Below are positions 1 through 9,302 of a stretch of 64,000 nucleotides of DNA, one piece after another (position 1 is the stretch's first letter; every line of letters starts with the position of its first letter). The stretch is from positions 124,001-188,000 of the forward strand of contig NZ_BAAADO010000001.1 in assembly GCF_039522525.1 (NCBI RefSeq), written 5' to 3'. The notes below the pieces were generated by a model. It made no database searches, was not told the DNA's origin, and saw only the letters and a program-made list of their open reading frames with translations. The position numbers and the translations under genes were made by a program. Source of the stretch: Salinibacillus aidingensis. GTDB lineage: Bacteria; Bacillota; Bacilli; Bacillales; Alkalibacillaceae.

Positions 1-764
1 TCGTCCACTCGCTTTTTCGTACGGCCAAACACAATGGCCAGTTCAGGAGACTGAATATCCAGTAAACGGCTGAGCACATCAAACTTCTGTTTTTCAGGTA
101 CATCGATATAATGCTGATCAATATTTTTAACCGTCATCTCCTTGGACTTGGTACGGATCAGCTCTGGATTATTCATAAACTTCTGTGCCAGGGCTTCAAT
201 CTTTTTAGGCATGGTAGCTGAGAACAACATCGTCTGGTGCTCAGAGGTAATAGCTCCAAGAATTTCCTCAATTTCATCAATAAAGCCCATATTCAGCATT
301 TCATCTGCTTCATCCAGTACAACGGTGTGAATGTTGTTTAAACGGATTGTTCGTCTCTTCATATGGTCTAATAAACGCCCAGGTGTAGCGGAAATAATCT
401 GCGGGCGCTTCTTCAACGCTTTAATTTGACGATTAATATCCTGTCCACCATAGATAGGCAGGGTGAAAATCCCTTTTTTCGTACCTATACGATTTAATTC
501 CTCAGCCACCTGTACCGCTAATTCCCGTGTTGGGGCTAAAATAATTCCCTGGATATTTCCGCTTGTTGTATCCACTTTTTCCACAAGAGGTATACCGAAT
601 GCGGTCGTCTTACCTGTTCCTGTTTGAGCTTGTCCAATCAGATCCTTTCCTTCCATCCCTGAAGGAATGGCCTTAGCCTGAATGGGTGTAGCTTCCTCAA
701 AACCCATGGCCATTACGGCCTGAAGGGTGTCCTCGCTAATATTAAAATCCTTAAAATTTGTCAA
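1..764 (-). CDS. cshA: DEAD-box RNA helicase, CshA-type (partial, C-terminus outside window)
   Basis: ATP-dependent RNA helicase of the CshA group, which acts in RNA turnover and ribosome assembly. Visible in order: the Q-motif region (MGFEEATPIQ), Walker A GTGKTTAFG, PTRELA, the DEAD box inside VLDEADEMLNMGF, motif III SAT, then the start of the second RecA domain (IVFGRTKKRVDE), where the window ends. I place the start at TTG 764-762, giving M-TNFKDFNIS, because the homologous N-terminus begins there and AAAGGA lies about 10 nt upstream; no in-frame ATG fits. The usual GTGKTAAFG reads GTGKTTAFG here. Family assignment is firm; cshA rather than a paralog is inferred from similarity remembered for the B. 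subtilis protein. Confidence 0.93.
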   Translation of the reverse strand, partial: MTNFKDFNISEDTLQAVMAMGFEEATPIQAKAIPSGMEGKDLIGQAQTGTGKTTAFGIPLVEKVDTTSGNIQGIILAPTRELAVQVAEELNRIGTKKGIFTLPIYGGQDINRQIKALKKRPQIISATPGRLLDHMKRRTIRLNNIHTVVLDEADEMLNMGFIDEIEEILGAITSEHQTMLFSATMPKKIEALAQKFMNNPELIRTKSKEMTVKNIDQHYIDVPEKQKFDVLSRLLDIQSPELAIVFGRTKKRVD

Positions 765-1252
765 TCTTATTCAATCCTTTCCTATGATGCCTCTTACATA
801 TATTTCATCTATTATTAGTATGTATCGTAAGTTTCAAAATAACCCTAATTGTATCGTTACCAAACCTTTATCAAGTATCCGCTTGTTCTCCTTTTTCACA
901 TACAAGTTTCACATACACAATATTAGATTTCCATACTTTAGCAAGTTTAAAGGAATTTATGAAAAAAATCCAGTTTTAGTGCTCATTATTGAAATGAATC
1001 ACACCAAAGTCACTATTTTATCTTAATAGTTCCAGAAACTTATTGCTTTAACCAGGAATAAAATAATGCTGGAAACCTCTCTAATATCCTTTCCCCATTA
1101 TTACTTTAAGTAAAACTAAAGACTGTTTTCGTAAAATATACTATAGCGTCGCCTCCGTTTTTCATTCATAAGCAGAATCCCATTTATAGCCAATGTCAGG
1201 ACATTCAGGAGATTCTGCTTATGCTGCGAGTCTTAGCTTCCGTCTTTATCCC
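765..1252. other. AT-rich intergenic region without a convincing gene
   Basis: This 488-bp gap lies between the 5' end of cshA and the 3' end of dynA, both on the minus strand. A 99-codon plus-strand reading frame crosses it, but it has no ribosome binding site, is AT-rich and has low-complexity composition, so I do not call it. The gap presumably holds the cshA promoter and a long 5' untranslated leader. The only clear structure is the inverted repeat at 1167-1223. Confidence 0.6.
1167..1223. repeat. 13-bp perfect inverted repeat with inner hairpin
   Basis: Arms CATAAGCAGAATC (1167-1179) and GATTCTGCTTATG (1211-1223) are exact reverse complements. A second small stem (AATGT 1192-1196 / ACATT 1201-1205) sits inside the loop. 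It lies 30 bp past the stop of dynA, but neither side has the T-tract of an intrinsic terminator, so the function is unknown. It could be a weak terminator or the remnant of a small dispersed repeat. Confidence 0.7.
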
Positions 1253-4200
1253 TTATACATCGACAAGGTTTTCTAATTGCTTATACTTGTCTCGAAGGTC
1301 AGTAATATCCACTTCATCGGTCAGGCTGTATAAAAGGCCTTCAAAATACTGATTAACGGTCTCTTTCCATCTCTGCTTTACTTCATCTATTTCCTTTTCC
1401 CATTGTTCCAGGTAATTCTGAACCAATATGTGACTTTCGTCTGTTAAAGATTCTTTTATCAACGGTTTTAACGTTTCCTCTAACCTCTGCTTTGTATCCT
1501 CTTTTTCATTCTGTTCAAAAAATACCTTTGTGTTCTTAAAGGAACTGAAAATTTTCCTGAATGGCTCTAATTCAATAACGTCCAGATGTAAATCAACTTT
1601 AGGCGAGATAAAATCCGGTGCTATTTCGTTTTGAAAGGTGACCTGATAATCCTTTAACAGGTCATCATTTTGTACATCCTCCTTTAATTGTTCTATCTGC
1701 TTTTTCATAAATGCTTCCACTCTTAATTCGGTGGCCTGAACCTCTCGAATGAGTTTACCCTCTAACAGTCCGATAAGCTGGTGAAAAGCCATCTCTAACT
1801 CGGCTTTGCCCCTACGTCCATTGGATTTAATCGTTGCGGGGTTGAAGGTTTCTTTAAAAAGATCAGAAAAGTTCAGGAATATACGCTGATGAATATAATA
1901 AATCAGTTCCTCCAGTTCCTGCCTGATGGACTGCTGATAACGAAGATCAGACTGCTGGTTAATCAGGTCAAGCATAGCTGACCAAGCATTGTTATATAGA
2001 TCTTTTCGCTGCTGTTTTTCCTCCGCGTTCATGGAAGCACGTTTCCTGTATTCATCCAGTGTAGAAACCGCCCGCTTCATATCATGGAATCCTGAGTTGA
2101 CCATAATCCCTGTCAGTTCATCCTGAATAAACGAGGTAAAAGCTTTTTCAAATTCCATGAGTCCGGACCCTTTAACCTCGTTTTCTTTTTTCTCCTGCAG
2201 CGCCCATTTACTTGACACCGGGAACATTCTGGGCTGACGAATGCCAAATGCAGTTAGATTATCCTTAACATAGGATTGGACAAGCTCAAGTTCCTCTTCA
2301 TTCTTAGCCAGGTCCTTTGCATTTATGACAAAAAACATTTTATCCAAGGTAAACACATCTTTTACCTGACCAAGCTGGGTAAGGAATTCCTGATCAGCTC
2401 TGGAAAAGGCGTGATTGTAGTACGTTACAAACAAAATTGCATCAGAATCTTTAATATATTCAAATGCCACCTCCGTATGTCTTGCATTAATGGAATCAGC
2501 CCCGGGTGTATCTACGAGCGTTACTCCATTCATTGTTAATGGGCAATCATAATAAAATTCAACCGATTCCACGAAACAGGCATATTGCTCCTCTGCAACA
2601 TACACATGCGCATCTTCCAGTTTTATGCTCAATGATTGATTCAATTGATTTTTCAGCTTGTGATACCCCTTTTGCAGAGCATGCAGAAAGGACAGACTCT
2701 TATTTTCTCCTTCAGATATATACTCTGACAGATCTTCATGGGCAAGCCAGCTGATGGCCTCCTCTAATGTTCCAAAGGAGTCCGGTATTCTTTTCCCTGC
2801 ATGTATAATATCCTCTAAGACCTGCTTTTCACTTTTAAGTTGAATACGAACCGTTCCATGTTCGTGTTCACGGTCAGATGGACGAATTTTATTAATGGTT
2901 GCAGTCGTTGGATTAGGCGATACAGGCAGAACATTATCTCCCAAAAGTGCATTAGCAAAGGAGGACTTCCCTGCACTGAACGCTCCAAATAATGCTACGG
3001 TAAATTGACGGTTGATTAGCCGGTCTCTCTTTTGAGAAAGATCACCTGCAATCGTTTTAAAACCTTTCATATCCTTTATTATATGGATGGACTGCTCCAT
3101 CCGATCAATCATATCATCCACTGGAACCGAAGATGATGGAGAGAAATGAGTATTCTGCTTTTCTGATGATGAGAATGTTTCTTCATGTTTGATGGTTTTC
3201 CCAGCTGATTCCAATGCTGAAGCGGCAGCCATCTGGACGTTATTCTCAAACGTAGCCAAGAGCTTCTCCATTTGCTGAAGAGATGATTCAATATCCAAGT
3301 CATCGGTTATTTCTTCGTGGTCCAGCTCCCTTTCCCGCAACTCTATTGACCTGTGAATATGATTGATTTGTTCTCTTATCTGCTCGTGTTGTTTAAGCTT
3401 TTCTAAGTCTTCTTCCTTCTCTTTTATTATGTTCTTTTCATATTCCTCAATATGAAGATTGACTTTTTCCCATAAATGTTCGATCTGTTCCTTAGCACTG
3501 TTCTTTAAATCGTTTGACACATCATTCGTATATACAAGAACATAATTCCCTGTAACCTCTGCCCCTGTTTTCATTACCTTCTTTAAACGTTCTGGTTCAT
3601 AGGTCAGATTAAAGTTTTGAATATCCTGCAGAATTTGTTCATCCGTGACCTGATATTTTTTAGCCAGGTTGACCGCCATGTCACGAATGTGCGTTTCCAA
3701 TTGTACAGCTGTAACTTCCATTAGTGCTTCATAAAAAGAGTACTGACGCTTATCCCGTTCTTCAGCAGTCTTTTTTTTCGTCATGAACAAACCTATCTTA
3801 AAACCAGGCTGCATAGACTCAAGGAACAGTCTTGCCTTTTCCCGGTTTTCATAAGGCATTAAATAAGCATTTTTAAAAATATCATCCATGGTCTTTTTCA
3901 GTTGTATCTCCGCTTCTTCTACCAAAGACTTTCCTTCATTTATTTCTGCTTGCATTTGCTCCAGTTCTGATAATTTTTCATCAGCTTCCAGTTGTTCCTC
4001 AAGTACATTGAGTTCATCCTGGTATGCCTGCTTATATTCTTCAACATGACTGTTAAGAAGAGAAGTCAGCGCATGCTGAACCGTTTCCTCCATCAAGGAA
4101 TCTTTTTTGTGTGTAAGATCCTCCAGTAAATGCTTAACCACGGACAATTGATTGTATGAATGATTCTCTTCATGTAAGGATGTAAAATAAAGTTGCTCAG

Positions 4201-4906
4201 GTCTTATTCCCCACTGTTCAAGCACCTGATAGACACTATCTTTAAAAGATGTAAAGGAGAGCTCTTCTTCCTCATGTTTATCAATTTGATTGACGATTAT
4301 ATAAAAAGGCTTTTCCTGTTTTTGAAGGTCTTTTAGAAAAGACAGGTTTACCTCAGATTGAACATGATTGTAATCCATTACATAAAAAAGGACATCAACC
4401 GTATGGATACTGGACTCCGTAATGATCCGGTCCGCTTCATCAGACGAGTCTATTCCCGGTGTATCCAAAATCCAGACGTCTTCAGGCAGGTGTGAAATCG
4501 GTTTTCCGATTTCAATCCCTTTAATCGCATCGCCGTCTCTGCACAAAGAATGAATAATATCCATATCAAGCACACTCTCATAATGAGCAGGTGCTTCTTC
4601 CCGGAAAAACACTCTCGTATACGGCTTTTGTGTATTTTTTATTTTTACGAGGTTCGCACTGGTAGGAATAGGGCTTGCAGGCAGGATGCTGTCGCCAATA
4701 ACCTCATTGATCATCGAGGACTTACCGGCGGAAAAGTGACCCGAAAAACCAATTGTCATTTCCTTGTTTATAAATTTTTTATACAGGTCTAAAACTTTAT
4801 GTTTTCGTTGCTGATCTTCGTATTGGTCTAATTTTTCATAAGAACGTGCTAATTTGCTTAACAAATTTTGCAGTTTAGATATATTTGTCATTGTCATAGG
4901 ATTCAA
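1253..4906 (-). CDS. dynA: Tandem dynamin-like GTPase DynA
   Basis: Bacterial dynamin-like membrane-remodelling GTPase of 1217 aa, close to B. subtilis DynA (YpbR, about 1190 aa). Two complete dynamin modules are fused head to tail. The first has P-loop GHFSAGKS at residues 56-63 and a DTPG switch. The second has P-loop GAFSAGKS near residue 640 followed by VDTPGAD and a VINAKD G4-like motif. Long charged helices with coiled-coil character follow each GTPase. In B. subtilis the protein tethers membranes in trans and helps against membrane stress and phage. Several in-frame ATGs lie in the first six codons (M1, M4, M6), so the exact start is uncertain. It appears to be transcribed alone. Confidence 0.95.
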   Translation of the reverse strand: MNPMTMTNISKLQNLLSKLARSYEKLDQYEDQQRKHKVLDLYKKFINKEMTIGFSGHFSAGKSSMINEVIGDSILPASPIPTSANLVKIKNTQKPYTRVFFREEAPAHYESVLDMDIIHSLCRDGDAIKGIEIGKPISHLPEDVWILDTPGIDSSDEADRIITESSIHTVDVLFYVMDYNHVQSEVNLSFLKDLQKQEKPFYIIVNQIDKHEEEELSFTSFKDSVYQVLEQWGIRPEQLYFTSLHEENHSYNQLSVVKHLLEDLTHKKDSLMEETVQHALTSLLNSHVEEYKQAYQDELNVLEEQLEADEKLSELEQMQAEINEGKSLVEEAEIQLKKTMDDIFKNAYLMPYENREKARLFLESMQPGFKIGLFMTKKKTAEERDKRQYSFYEALMEVTAVQLETHIRDMAVNLAKKYQVTDEQILQDIQNFNLTYEPERLKKVMKTGAEVTGNYVLVYTNDVSNDLKNSAKEQIEHLWEKVNLHIEEYEKNIIKEKEEDLEKLKQHEQIREQINHIHRSIELRERELDHEEITDDLDIESSLQQMEKLLATFENNVQMAAASALESAGKTIKHEETFSSSEKQNTHFSPSSSVPVDDMIDRMEQSIHIIKDMKGFKTIAGDLSQKRDRLINRQFTVALFGAFSAGKSSFANALLGDNVLPVSPNPTTATINKIRPSDREHEHGTVRIQLKSEKQVLEDIIHAGKRIPDSFGTLEEAISWLAHEDLSEYISEGENKSLSFLHALQKGYHKLKNQLNQSLSIKLEDAHVYVAEEQYACFVESVEFYYDCPLTMNGVTLVDTPGADSINARHTEVAFEYIKDSDAILFVTYYNHAFSRADQEFLTQLGQVKDVFTLDKMFFVINAKDLAKNEEELELVQSYVKDNLTAFGIRQPRMFPVSSKWALQEKKENEVKGSGLMEFEKAFTSFIQDELTGIMVNSGFHDMKRAVSTLDEYRKRASMNAEEKQQRKDLYNNAWSAMLDLINQQSDLRYQQSIRQELEELIYYIHQRIFLNFSDLFKETFNPATIKSNGRRGKAELEMAFHQLIGLLEGKLIREVQATELRVEAFMKKQIEQLKEDVQNDDLLKDYQVTFQNEIAPDFISPKVDLHLDVIELEPFRKIFSSFKNTKVFFEQNEKEDTKQRLEETLKPLIKESLTDESHILVQNYLEQWEKEIDEVKQRWKETVNQYFEGLLYSLTDEVDITDLRDKYKQLENLVDV

Positions 4907-4987
4907 ATGCTCCTTTTCCCGTTCCCCTTTTTACAGAATATTTTACTGAAAAAGCAACCTTGATAACAGACCTATCCCGAAACTTTT

Positions 4988-5968
4988 TCAAATATAATCG
5001 TTCAGATCCTGATAGGACGAAACTCCGTCTACACCTTCTGCAGCCTTTATCCCTCGTATAATAGCCTTTTCCATTACTTTGGAGGCTAACATTCCAAGAC
5101 TGTTTAATTCTGCTTCAACCTTATTCGTGCTCATCGTAAAAATTGTATCTCCATCAACCAATGAATGGGAAGGACGCATCGTTCGTGCCAGGGAGTCATG
5201 GGTCATGGAGGACAGCTTATTTACCTGGGCTTTTGTTAACTTGGCATTGGTAACGACCGTACCTATCGTTGTATTCCCCTTAAAACGATTGGTTTTTTCT
5301 TTATCATTTAACTGGTTGAGCAAGGACTCCTCTGAGGATAAAAAGAATTGTTTTTGCTTATCGTAGGCCCCGGAAATCAACTTGCCTGATTCTGGATCAA
5401 TCACATCGCCAAAGCAATTCACTGCAACAACAGCCCCCAACTGTAAATCTCCAGCCTGCACAGCATACGTACCTAAACCGCCCTTCATCGCAAATTCAGG
5501 ACCCAGTGCTTTTCCAACCGTTGCTCCTGTTCCTGCGCCTATATTTCCATTTTTATTCACAGGATGATGAAAAGCATTTTGACTGGCTGAATACCCCATT
5601 TTATGATCAGGTCGTACAGAGGGGTCACCAGGCAGTAAATCAAAAAGAATAGCACCGGCTACAATTGGAACTTTTGCTACCTGAACATCAAAACCAATTT
5701 CCTGCTCCTCCAGGTATTCCATAATCCCACCAGCAGCATTTAAACCATATGCGCTTCCTCCTGCTAACATTACCGCATGAACTTTTTCCACCAGATTCTG
5801 AGGATCCAGTAAATCTGTCTCCCTGGTTCCAGGGGATCCTCCACGCACATCAACCCCTCCTGTTGCTCCTTCCTCACATATAATCACTGAACACCCAGTC
5901 AGTGCCTGCTCATTTTGTGCATGTCCTAACCTGAATCCTTCAAGCTCCGTAAATTTCACTTCCTTCAT
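4988..5968 (-). CDS. P1 family (DmpA/NylC-type) self-processing peptidase
   Basis: An N-terminal-nucleophile hydrolase of the DmpA/NylC family, 326 aa. The precursor is expected to cleave itself before a Thr/Ser that becomes the nucleophile. The segment GNTTIGTVVTNA, with cleavage expected before the first T of NTTIG, matches the NylC processing site. RGGSPGTRETDLL near the N-terminus and MLAGGSAYGLNAAGG are family landmarks, and MTHDSLARTMRPSHSLVDGD lies near the end. No signal peptide is seen, so it is cytoplasmic. Substrates in this family are small peptides or amides with aminopeptidase-like cleavage; the physiological substrate here is unknown. GGAG lies 9 nt before the ATG (TAGGAGCGAAAAAATG). 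Confidence 0.85.
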   Translation of the reverse strand: MKEVKFTELEGFRLGHAQNEQALTGCSVIICEEGATGGVDVRGGSPGTRETDLLDPQNLVEKVHAVMLAGGSAYGLNAAGGIMEYLEEQEIGFDVQVAKVPIVAGAILFDLLPGDPSVRPDHKMGYSASQNAFHHPVNKNGNIGAGTGATVGKALGPEFAMKGGLGTYAVQAGDLQLGAVVAVNCFGDVIDPESGKLISGAYDKQKQFFLSSEESLLNQLNDKEKTNRFKGNTTIGTVVTNAKLTKAQVNKLSSMTHDSLARTMRPSHSLVDGDTIFTMSTNKVEAELNSLGMLASKVMEKAIIRGIKAAEGVDGVSSYQDLNDYI

Positions 5969-6008
5969 TTTTTCGCTCCTATCCTTTGTTAATGTGTATC
6001 ATGAATAT

Positions 6009-6047
6009 AAAAAAAGGACTGCTCCCATTTAAAGAAGAAGCAGCCCT
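6009..6047 (-). terminator. Intrinsic terminator of the ferredoxin gene
   Basis: Read on the minus strand, GGGCTGCT pairs with AGCAGTCC across a 15-nt loop and is followed directly by seven T. It begins 6 bp after the ferredoxin stop. Confidence 0.8.
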
Positions 6048-6052
6048 GTTAT

Positions 6053-6289
6053 TTAATCCTGGAAGAACTTCCTATTCAATTCAATGTATTCGTTTTCCTC
6101 TTCAGGAACATCGTCTTCATGATAAATGGCTTCAACCGGACAAACCGCTTCACAGGCGCCACAGTCAATACAAATATCCGGGTCAATGTAAAACATGTCT
6201 TTGCCTTCTTCTATACATTCAACCGGGCAAACTTCTACACACTCCGCCGACTTCTCTTCCTTACAAGGCGAGGTTATAACAAATGCCAA
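6053..6289 (-). CDS. fer: 7Fe ferredoxin ([3Fe-4S][4Fe-4S] type)
   Basis: A small electron carrier of 78 aa. The N-terminal cluster segment SPC-(7)-C-VEVCPVEC and the C-terminal CIDCGACEAVCP give the cysteine spacing of the Thermus/Bacillus seven-iron ferredoxins, followed by the acidic tail EDDVPEE. I choose TTG 6289-6287 as start (M-AFVITSPC). AAAGGAGG stands 7 nt upstream, and family members begin MAFVITSPC or similar; the longer frame from an upstream ATG would read through the Shine-Dalgarno. It is a single-gene unit with its own terminator. Confidence 0.93.
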   Translation of the reverse strand: MAFVITSPCKEEKSAECVEVCPVECIEEGKDMFYIDPDICIDCGACEAVCPVEAIYHEDDVPEEENEYIELNRKFFQD

Positions 6290-6463
6290 AATAAGCCCTC
6301 CTTTATCGTTAAATTCCACTTACTTTTATAATATTAAATGTCCATGACAAAAAATCCTTTTTTTTATCACGTTTTTTTGCGAAATTTCCTCTTTCTTTTA
6401 CAAATATTAAAGAATGATTACTCATATATTTTACGTGAGACTTGAAATTATAGGGGGTACAGC

Positions 6464-7654
6464 ATGAATATTACGGTTCAGGCGGGTGACAATTACTGGT
6501 TGTACAGTCAAACCTTTCAACTGCCTCTTCAGCTTATCATCGATTCTAACCCATCTATCCATCCTGACCAATTATCCATCGGTCAAACAGTCAGAATTCC
6601 GGGATTTGTCCAGGAAAACTATACCATTCAATCTGGCGATACATTATGGACGATTGCCCAACAGCAAAATATTTCCTTTCAACAGCTCTTATTTGTGAAT
6701 CGGCAAATCAATCCTAATGCTTTATATGCGGGTCAGCAGATTATACTGCCAAGAAGAGTGACCTGGAGAGTGGTCAATGGCCGGCAGGAATATACGTACG
6801 ACGACCTGATTCAAAACTTGCGTCAGCTATCCTACATTTATCCATTTATGTCTAATTTTGAAGTCGGCCAATCTGTGATGGGCAAACCCATCCCGGAACT
6901 TGTTATTGGGAAGGGTGCAAAAAAAGTCCACTGGAATGGTTCCTTCCATGCGAATGAGTGGATTACTACACCCATTATTATGACCTTTTTAAATGATTAT
7001 TTACTTTCCTTAACCAACCAGCAGCCGATACGTGGCTTGCAGGTGAATCCTTTATATGAAGAAGTTCTTCTCTCCGTGGTACCCATGGTAAATCCAGATG
7101 GTGTAAATTTAGTGCTGAACGGCCCTCCTGAAGAACCCAATTATCGGGAGCTTGTGCTGGATATTAATAACGGAAGTACAGATTTCTCCAATTGGAAGGC
7201 CAATATCAGAGGCGTAGATCTCAATAACCAATACCCGGCCCAATGGGAAATTGAAAAAGAACGTAAGGAACAGGAACCAGCTCCGAGAGATTATCCTGGA
7301 GAAGCACCCTTAACAGAGCCGGAAGCTAGTGCAATAGCTGATCTTACAGTCAATCGTGATTTTGATCGAGTGTTAGCTTTTCATACACAGGGGGAGGTTA
7401 TTTACTGGGGCTTTGAAAATTCAGAACCTCCAATTGCTGAGACAATCGTTAATGAATTTGCGAGAGTAAGCGGCTATCAGCCGATTCGAACTGTAGACAG
7501 TTATGCTGGTTATAAGGATTGGTTTATACAGGAGTGGCAGCGCCCAGGTTATACACTTGAGCTTGGAGAAGGGATAAACCCTCTGCCTTTAAGTCAATAT
7601 GAAGAAATTTATCAGGAGGCATTGGGGATATTCCTGGCCAGTCTCTATATGTAA
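6464..7654 (+). CDS. LysM/M14 gamma-D-glutamyl-meso-DAP endopeptidase I
   Basis: A peptidoglycan peptidase of 396 aa. Two LysM repeats come first (about residues 1-48 and 52-98, the second reading YTIQSGDTLWTIAQ), then an M14 zinc carboxypeptidase domain (about 105-390). Zinc ligands are visible as HANEW (His and Glu) and the His of LAFHTQGE; the catalytic Glu is in YTLELGEG. This layout matches endopeptidase I of Lysinibacillus sphaericus, which splits gamma-D-Glu-meso-DAP bonds in sporulation or germination peptides. There is no signal peptide, as in that enzyme. The start has AGGGGG 8 nt upstream. Confidence 0.9.
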   Translation: MNITVQAGDNYWLYSQTFQLPLQLIIDSNPSIHPDQLSIGQTVRIPGFVQENYTIQSGDTLWTIAQQQNISFQQLLFVNRQINPNALYAGQQIILPRRVTWRVVNGRQEYTYDDLIQNLRQLSYIYPFMSNFEVGQSVMGKPIPELVIGKGAKKVHWNGSFHANEWITTPIIMTFLNDYLLSLTNQQPIRGLQVNPLYEEVLLSVVPMVNPDGVNLVLNGPPEEPNYRELVLDINNGSTDFSNWKANIRGVDLNNQYPAQWEIEKERKEQEPAPRDYPGEAPLTEPEASAIADLTVNRDFDRVLAFHTQGEVIYWGFENSEPPIAETIVNEFARVSGYQPIRTVDSYAGYKDWFIQEWQRPGYTLELGEGINPLPLSQYEEIYQEALGIFLASLYM

Positions 7655-7741
7655 GGTTAAAAAATTATACTTTGGTATAGTTCCCAGAACCTTAGAACGA
7701 ATATAAAATAAGTTTGACTATATAAAAGGGAGATGAAACAT

Positions 7742-8128
7742 TTGGGAACTTTACTAATTAAAATTTCATCTGTTTATTTTGTAATTGGAGTGTGTATAGG
7801 CTATTACATGTCAACTTCCCACCAATATACACTCACTGGTGTACATGTTCATATCAATCTTCTTGGCTGGACCGCCCTTACTTTAATCGGTATCATTTAT
7901 GTATTATTTCCTGAGCTCACAAGCAGAAGATCTGCGAAGATTCACTTCTGGTTACACAACCTTGGTTTGCCTTTAATGATGATTTCTTTAGCTGTCATGC
8001 TGCTGACAGGAAATATGAACAGCACCCCACTTATTGTCGGGACTGCTGTTGGGGGTACCCTCGTTTTGCTGGGCGTTCTATTTTTTGCGTTTAACATACT
8101 GGTTAACCTTAGACGTAAAAAGGCATAG
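7742..8128 (+). CDS. Small membrane protein resembling one segment of heme-copper oxidase subunit I
   Basis: A 128-aa integral membrane protein with four predicted helices. The segment GVHVHINLLGW and a later HFWLHNLGLP carry histidines in a setting reminiscent of NorB/cbb3-type oxidase subunit I, and Bacillaceae homologs are often labelled cytochrome-c-oxidase-like. It is far too short to be an oxidase, so the function is unknown. The track ATG at 7733 sits directly on the Shine-Dalgarno (GGGAG abuts it), while TTG 7742 lies 9 nt behind GGGAG; I therefore start at TTG. It ends before a bidirectional terminator. Confidence 0.75.
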   Translation: MGTLLIKISSVYFVIGVCIGYYMSTSHQYTLTGVHVHINLLGWTALTLIGIIYVLFPELTSRRSAKIHFWLHNLGLPLMMISLAVMLLTGNMNSTPLIVGTAVGGTLVLLGVLFFAFNILVNLRRKKA

Positions 8129-8154
8129 GCAAATGGAAGATTGCAGGAAATAAG

Positions 8155-8182
8155 AAAAAGACCGTGCTTATACGGTCTTTTT
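8155..8182. terminator. Bidirectional terminator
   Basis: AAAAAGACCGT (8155-8165) pairs with ACGGTCTTTTT (8172-8182) around a 6-nt loop. A-tract and T-tract on the two sides let it serve both the membrane-protein gene and the convergent VOC gene. Confidence 0.9.
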
Positions 8183-8201
8183 CACATAAGAAGTTTGTTC
8201 A

Positions 8202-8573
8202 TTAATCATCTTCTTCCAAAAATTCCAATCGATTTCCAAATGGATCTGCCACGTAAAAGCGTTGATATCCAGGTAGCCGGTCATCTACGGTAACTTCTAT
8301 CCCATTTTCCTCGAGATGTTCTTTTAATTTAGGCAAATTTTGAATATAGAACGCTGGATGAGCCTTTCTTGCTGCACGAAAATCTTCTTCAACACCTATA
8401 TGTATTTCCTGATGTCCACATTGAAACCAGACTCCCCCGTTTTTCCTTAGAGTTTCCGGCTTCTCAATTTCTTTCATTCCAATAATTTCACTAAAAAATT
8501 GCCTCGCTTTTTCTTCACATCCAGCTGGTGCCGCCAATTGAATGTGATCAATTCCCTTTATTGTAAAAGACAT
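8202..8573 (-). CDS. VOC-family (glyoxalase-like) protein
   Basis: A 123-aa single vicinal-oxygen-chelate protein. It opens with IKGIDHIQLAAPAG, has an internal ECGHQEIHIGVE-like strand (CGHQEIHIGVE), and closes with YVADPFGNRLEFLE, the usual VOC ending. Candidate metal ligands are His10, the His of EIHIG and the Glu of RLEFLE. Members include glyoxalase, dioxygenase and antibiotic-binding proteins; nothing in the sequence picks a substrate. It lies 18 bp downstream of the sfsA remnant on the same strand. Confidence 0.85.
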   Translation of the reverse strand: MSFTIKGIDHIQLAAPAGCEEKARQFFSEIIGMKEIEKPETLRKNGGVWFQCGHQEIHIGVEEDFRAARKAHPAFYIQNLPKLKEHLEENGIEVTVDDRLPGYQRFYVADPFGNRLEFLEEDD

Positions 8574-8591
8574 ATCTCCAACTCCCCTATT

Positions 8592-9302
8592 TTAGATTTG
8601 CACGGAAATTTGTTCCCCTAAAGTAATTCCATTTAATGCTACCTTGCATGATCTTGCTTTTATATCAACACCAGCTTCCTTAGCATTAAGAAGCACATGG
8701 GCGAAATCCGGGTCGATCCAATCCGCAGGCTGAACAGATTTTATATCCTCTCTTTGACAAACAAAAAGAATCCCGGTCTGATACAGGCCTTGCTCACGAA
8801 TAGAGGTGAGCTCCTCCACATGTTTTGCTCCCCTTTTTGTTGGAGCATCCGGAAAGTATCCAATTCTGTTTTTAGCCATCGTGACACTTTTTACTTCAAG
8901 TAAATACGGCTTATTTTCCCCTTGCAGTAAAAAATCCCACCTTGAACCACCATAGGTAAATTCCTGCTTTTTATAATCTTAATGTTTAAAATCAGATAGA
9001 GCCTTTTTCTGAAGTGCATGCTTCATTAACTGATTCGGTAAGGTGGAACGTAAGGATATAAGCATGTCACTATCCGGTTTTTTAATCATTTCAGCTGTCC
9101 ACTTGGTTTTACGATGAGGTTCATCATGGTATGATACATAGATTGTGTTGTTCGGGATGAGCAGTTCCTTTAAACGACCAGGGTCCTGCAGGTGGACGGT
9201 AATTTCTTCTTTGGTTTCTGTTAATTGACACCTTAAGATAAAGCGATTTTTTCGCTCAATGAAAGAGGCCGAATGCATTTTTCTGTTATTAGGCAGAAAC
9301 AT
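8592..9302 (-). pseudogene. sfsA: sfsA interrupted by one in-frame stop codon
   Basis: The SfsA family (sugar fermentation stimulation, a nucleic-acid-binding nuclease-like fold) is present in full length, 236 sense codons, but codon 108 is TAA (8981-8979). The first part has FLPNNRKMHSASFIERKNRF and LQDPGRLKELL. After the stop the same frame continues without loss through YGGSRWDFLL and PYLLEVKSVT to GYFPDAPTKRGAKHVEEL, the conserved SfsA core. No other frame change is needed. The downstream half could reinitiate at ATG 8879, but it would lack the N-terminal half. Its start overlaps the stop of the upstream gene (TAATG), which fits a formerly coupled gene. The alternative is a base-calling error. 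Confidence 0.88.

Noticed and set aside
727..1026. 99-codon frame upstream of cshA
   Set aside because: No ribosome site; AT-rich composition and no recognisable protein features.
1253..4906. Duplicated dynamin halves as an assembly error
   Set aside because: The two halves differ strongly in sequence, and B. subtilis DynA has the same tandem layout.
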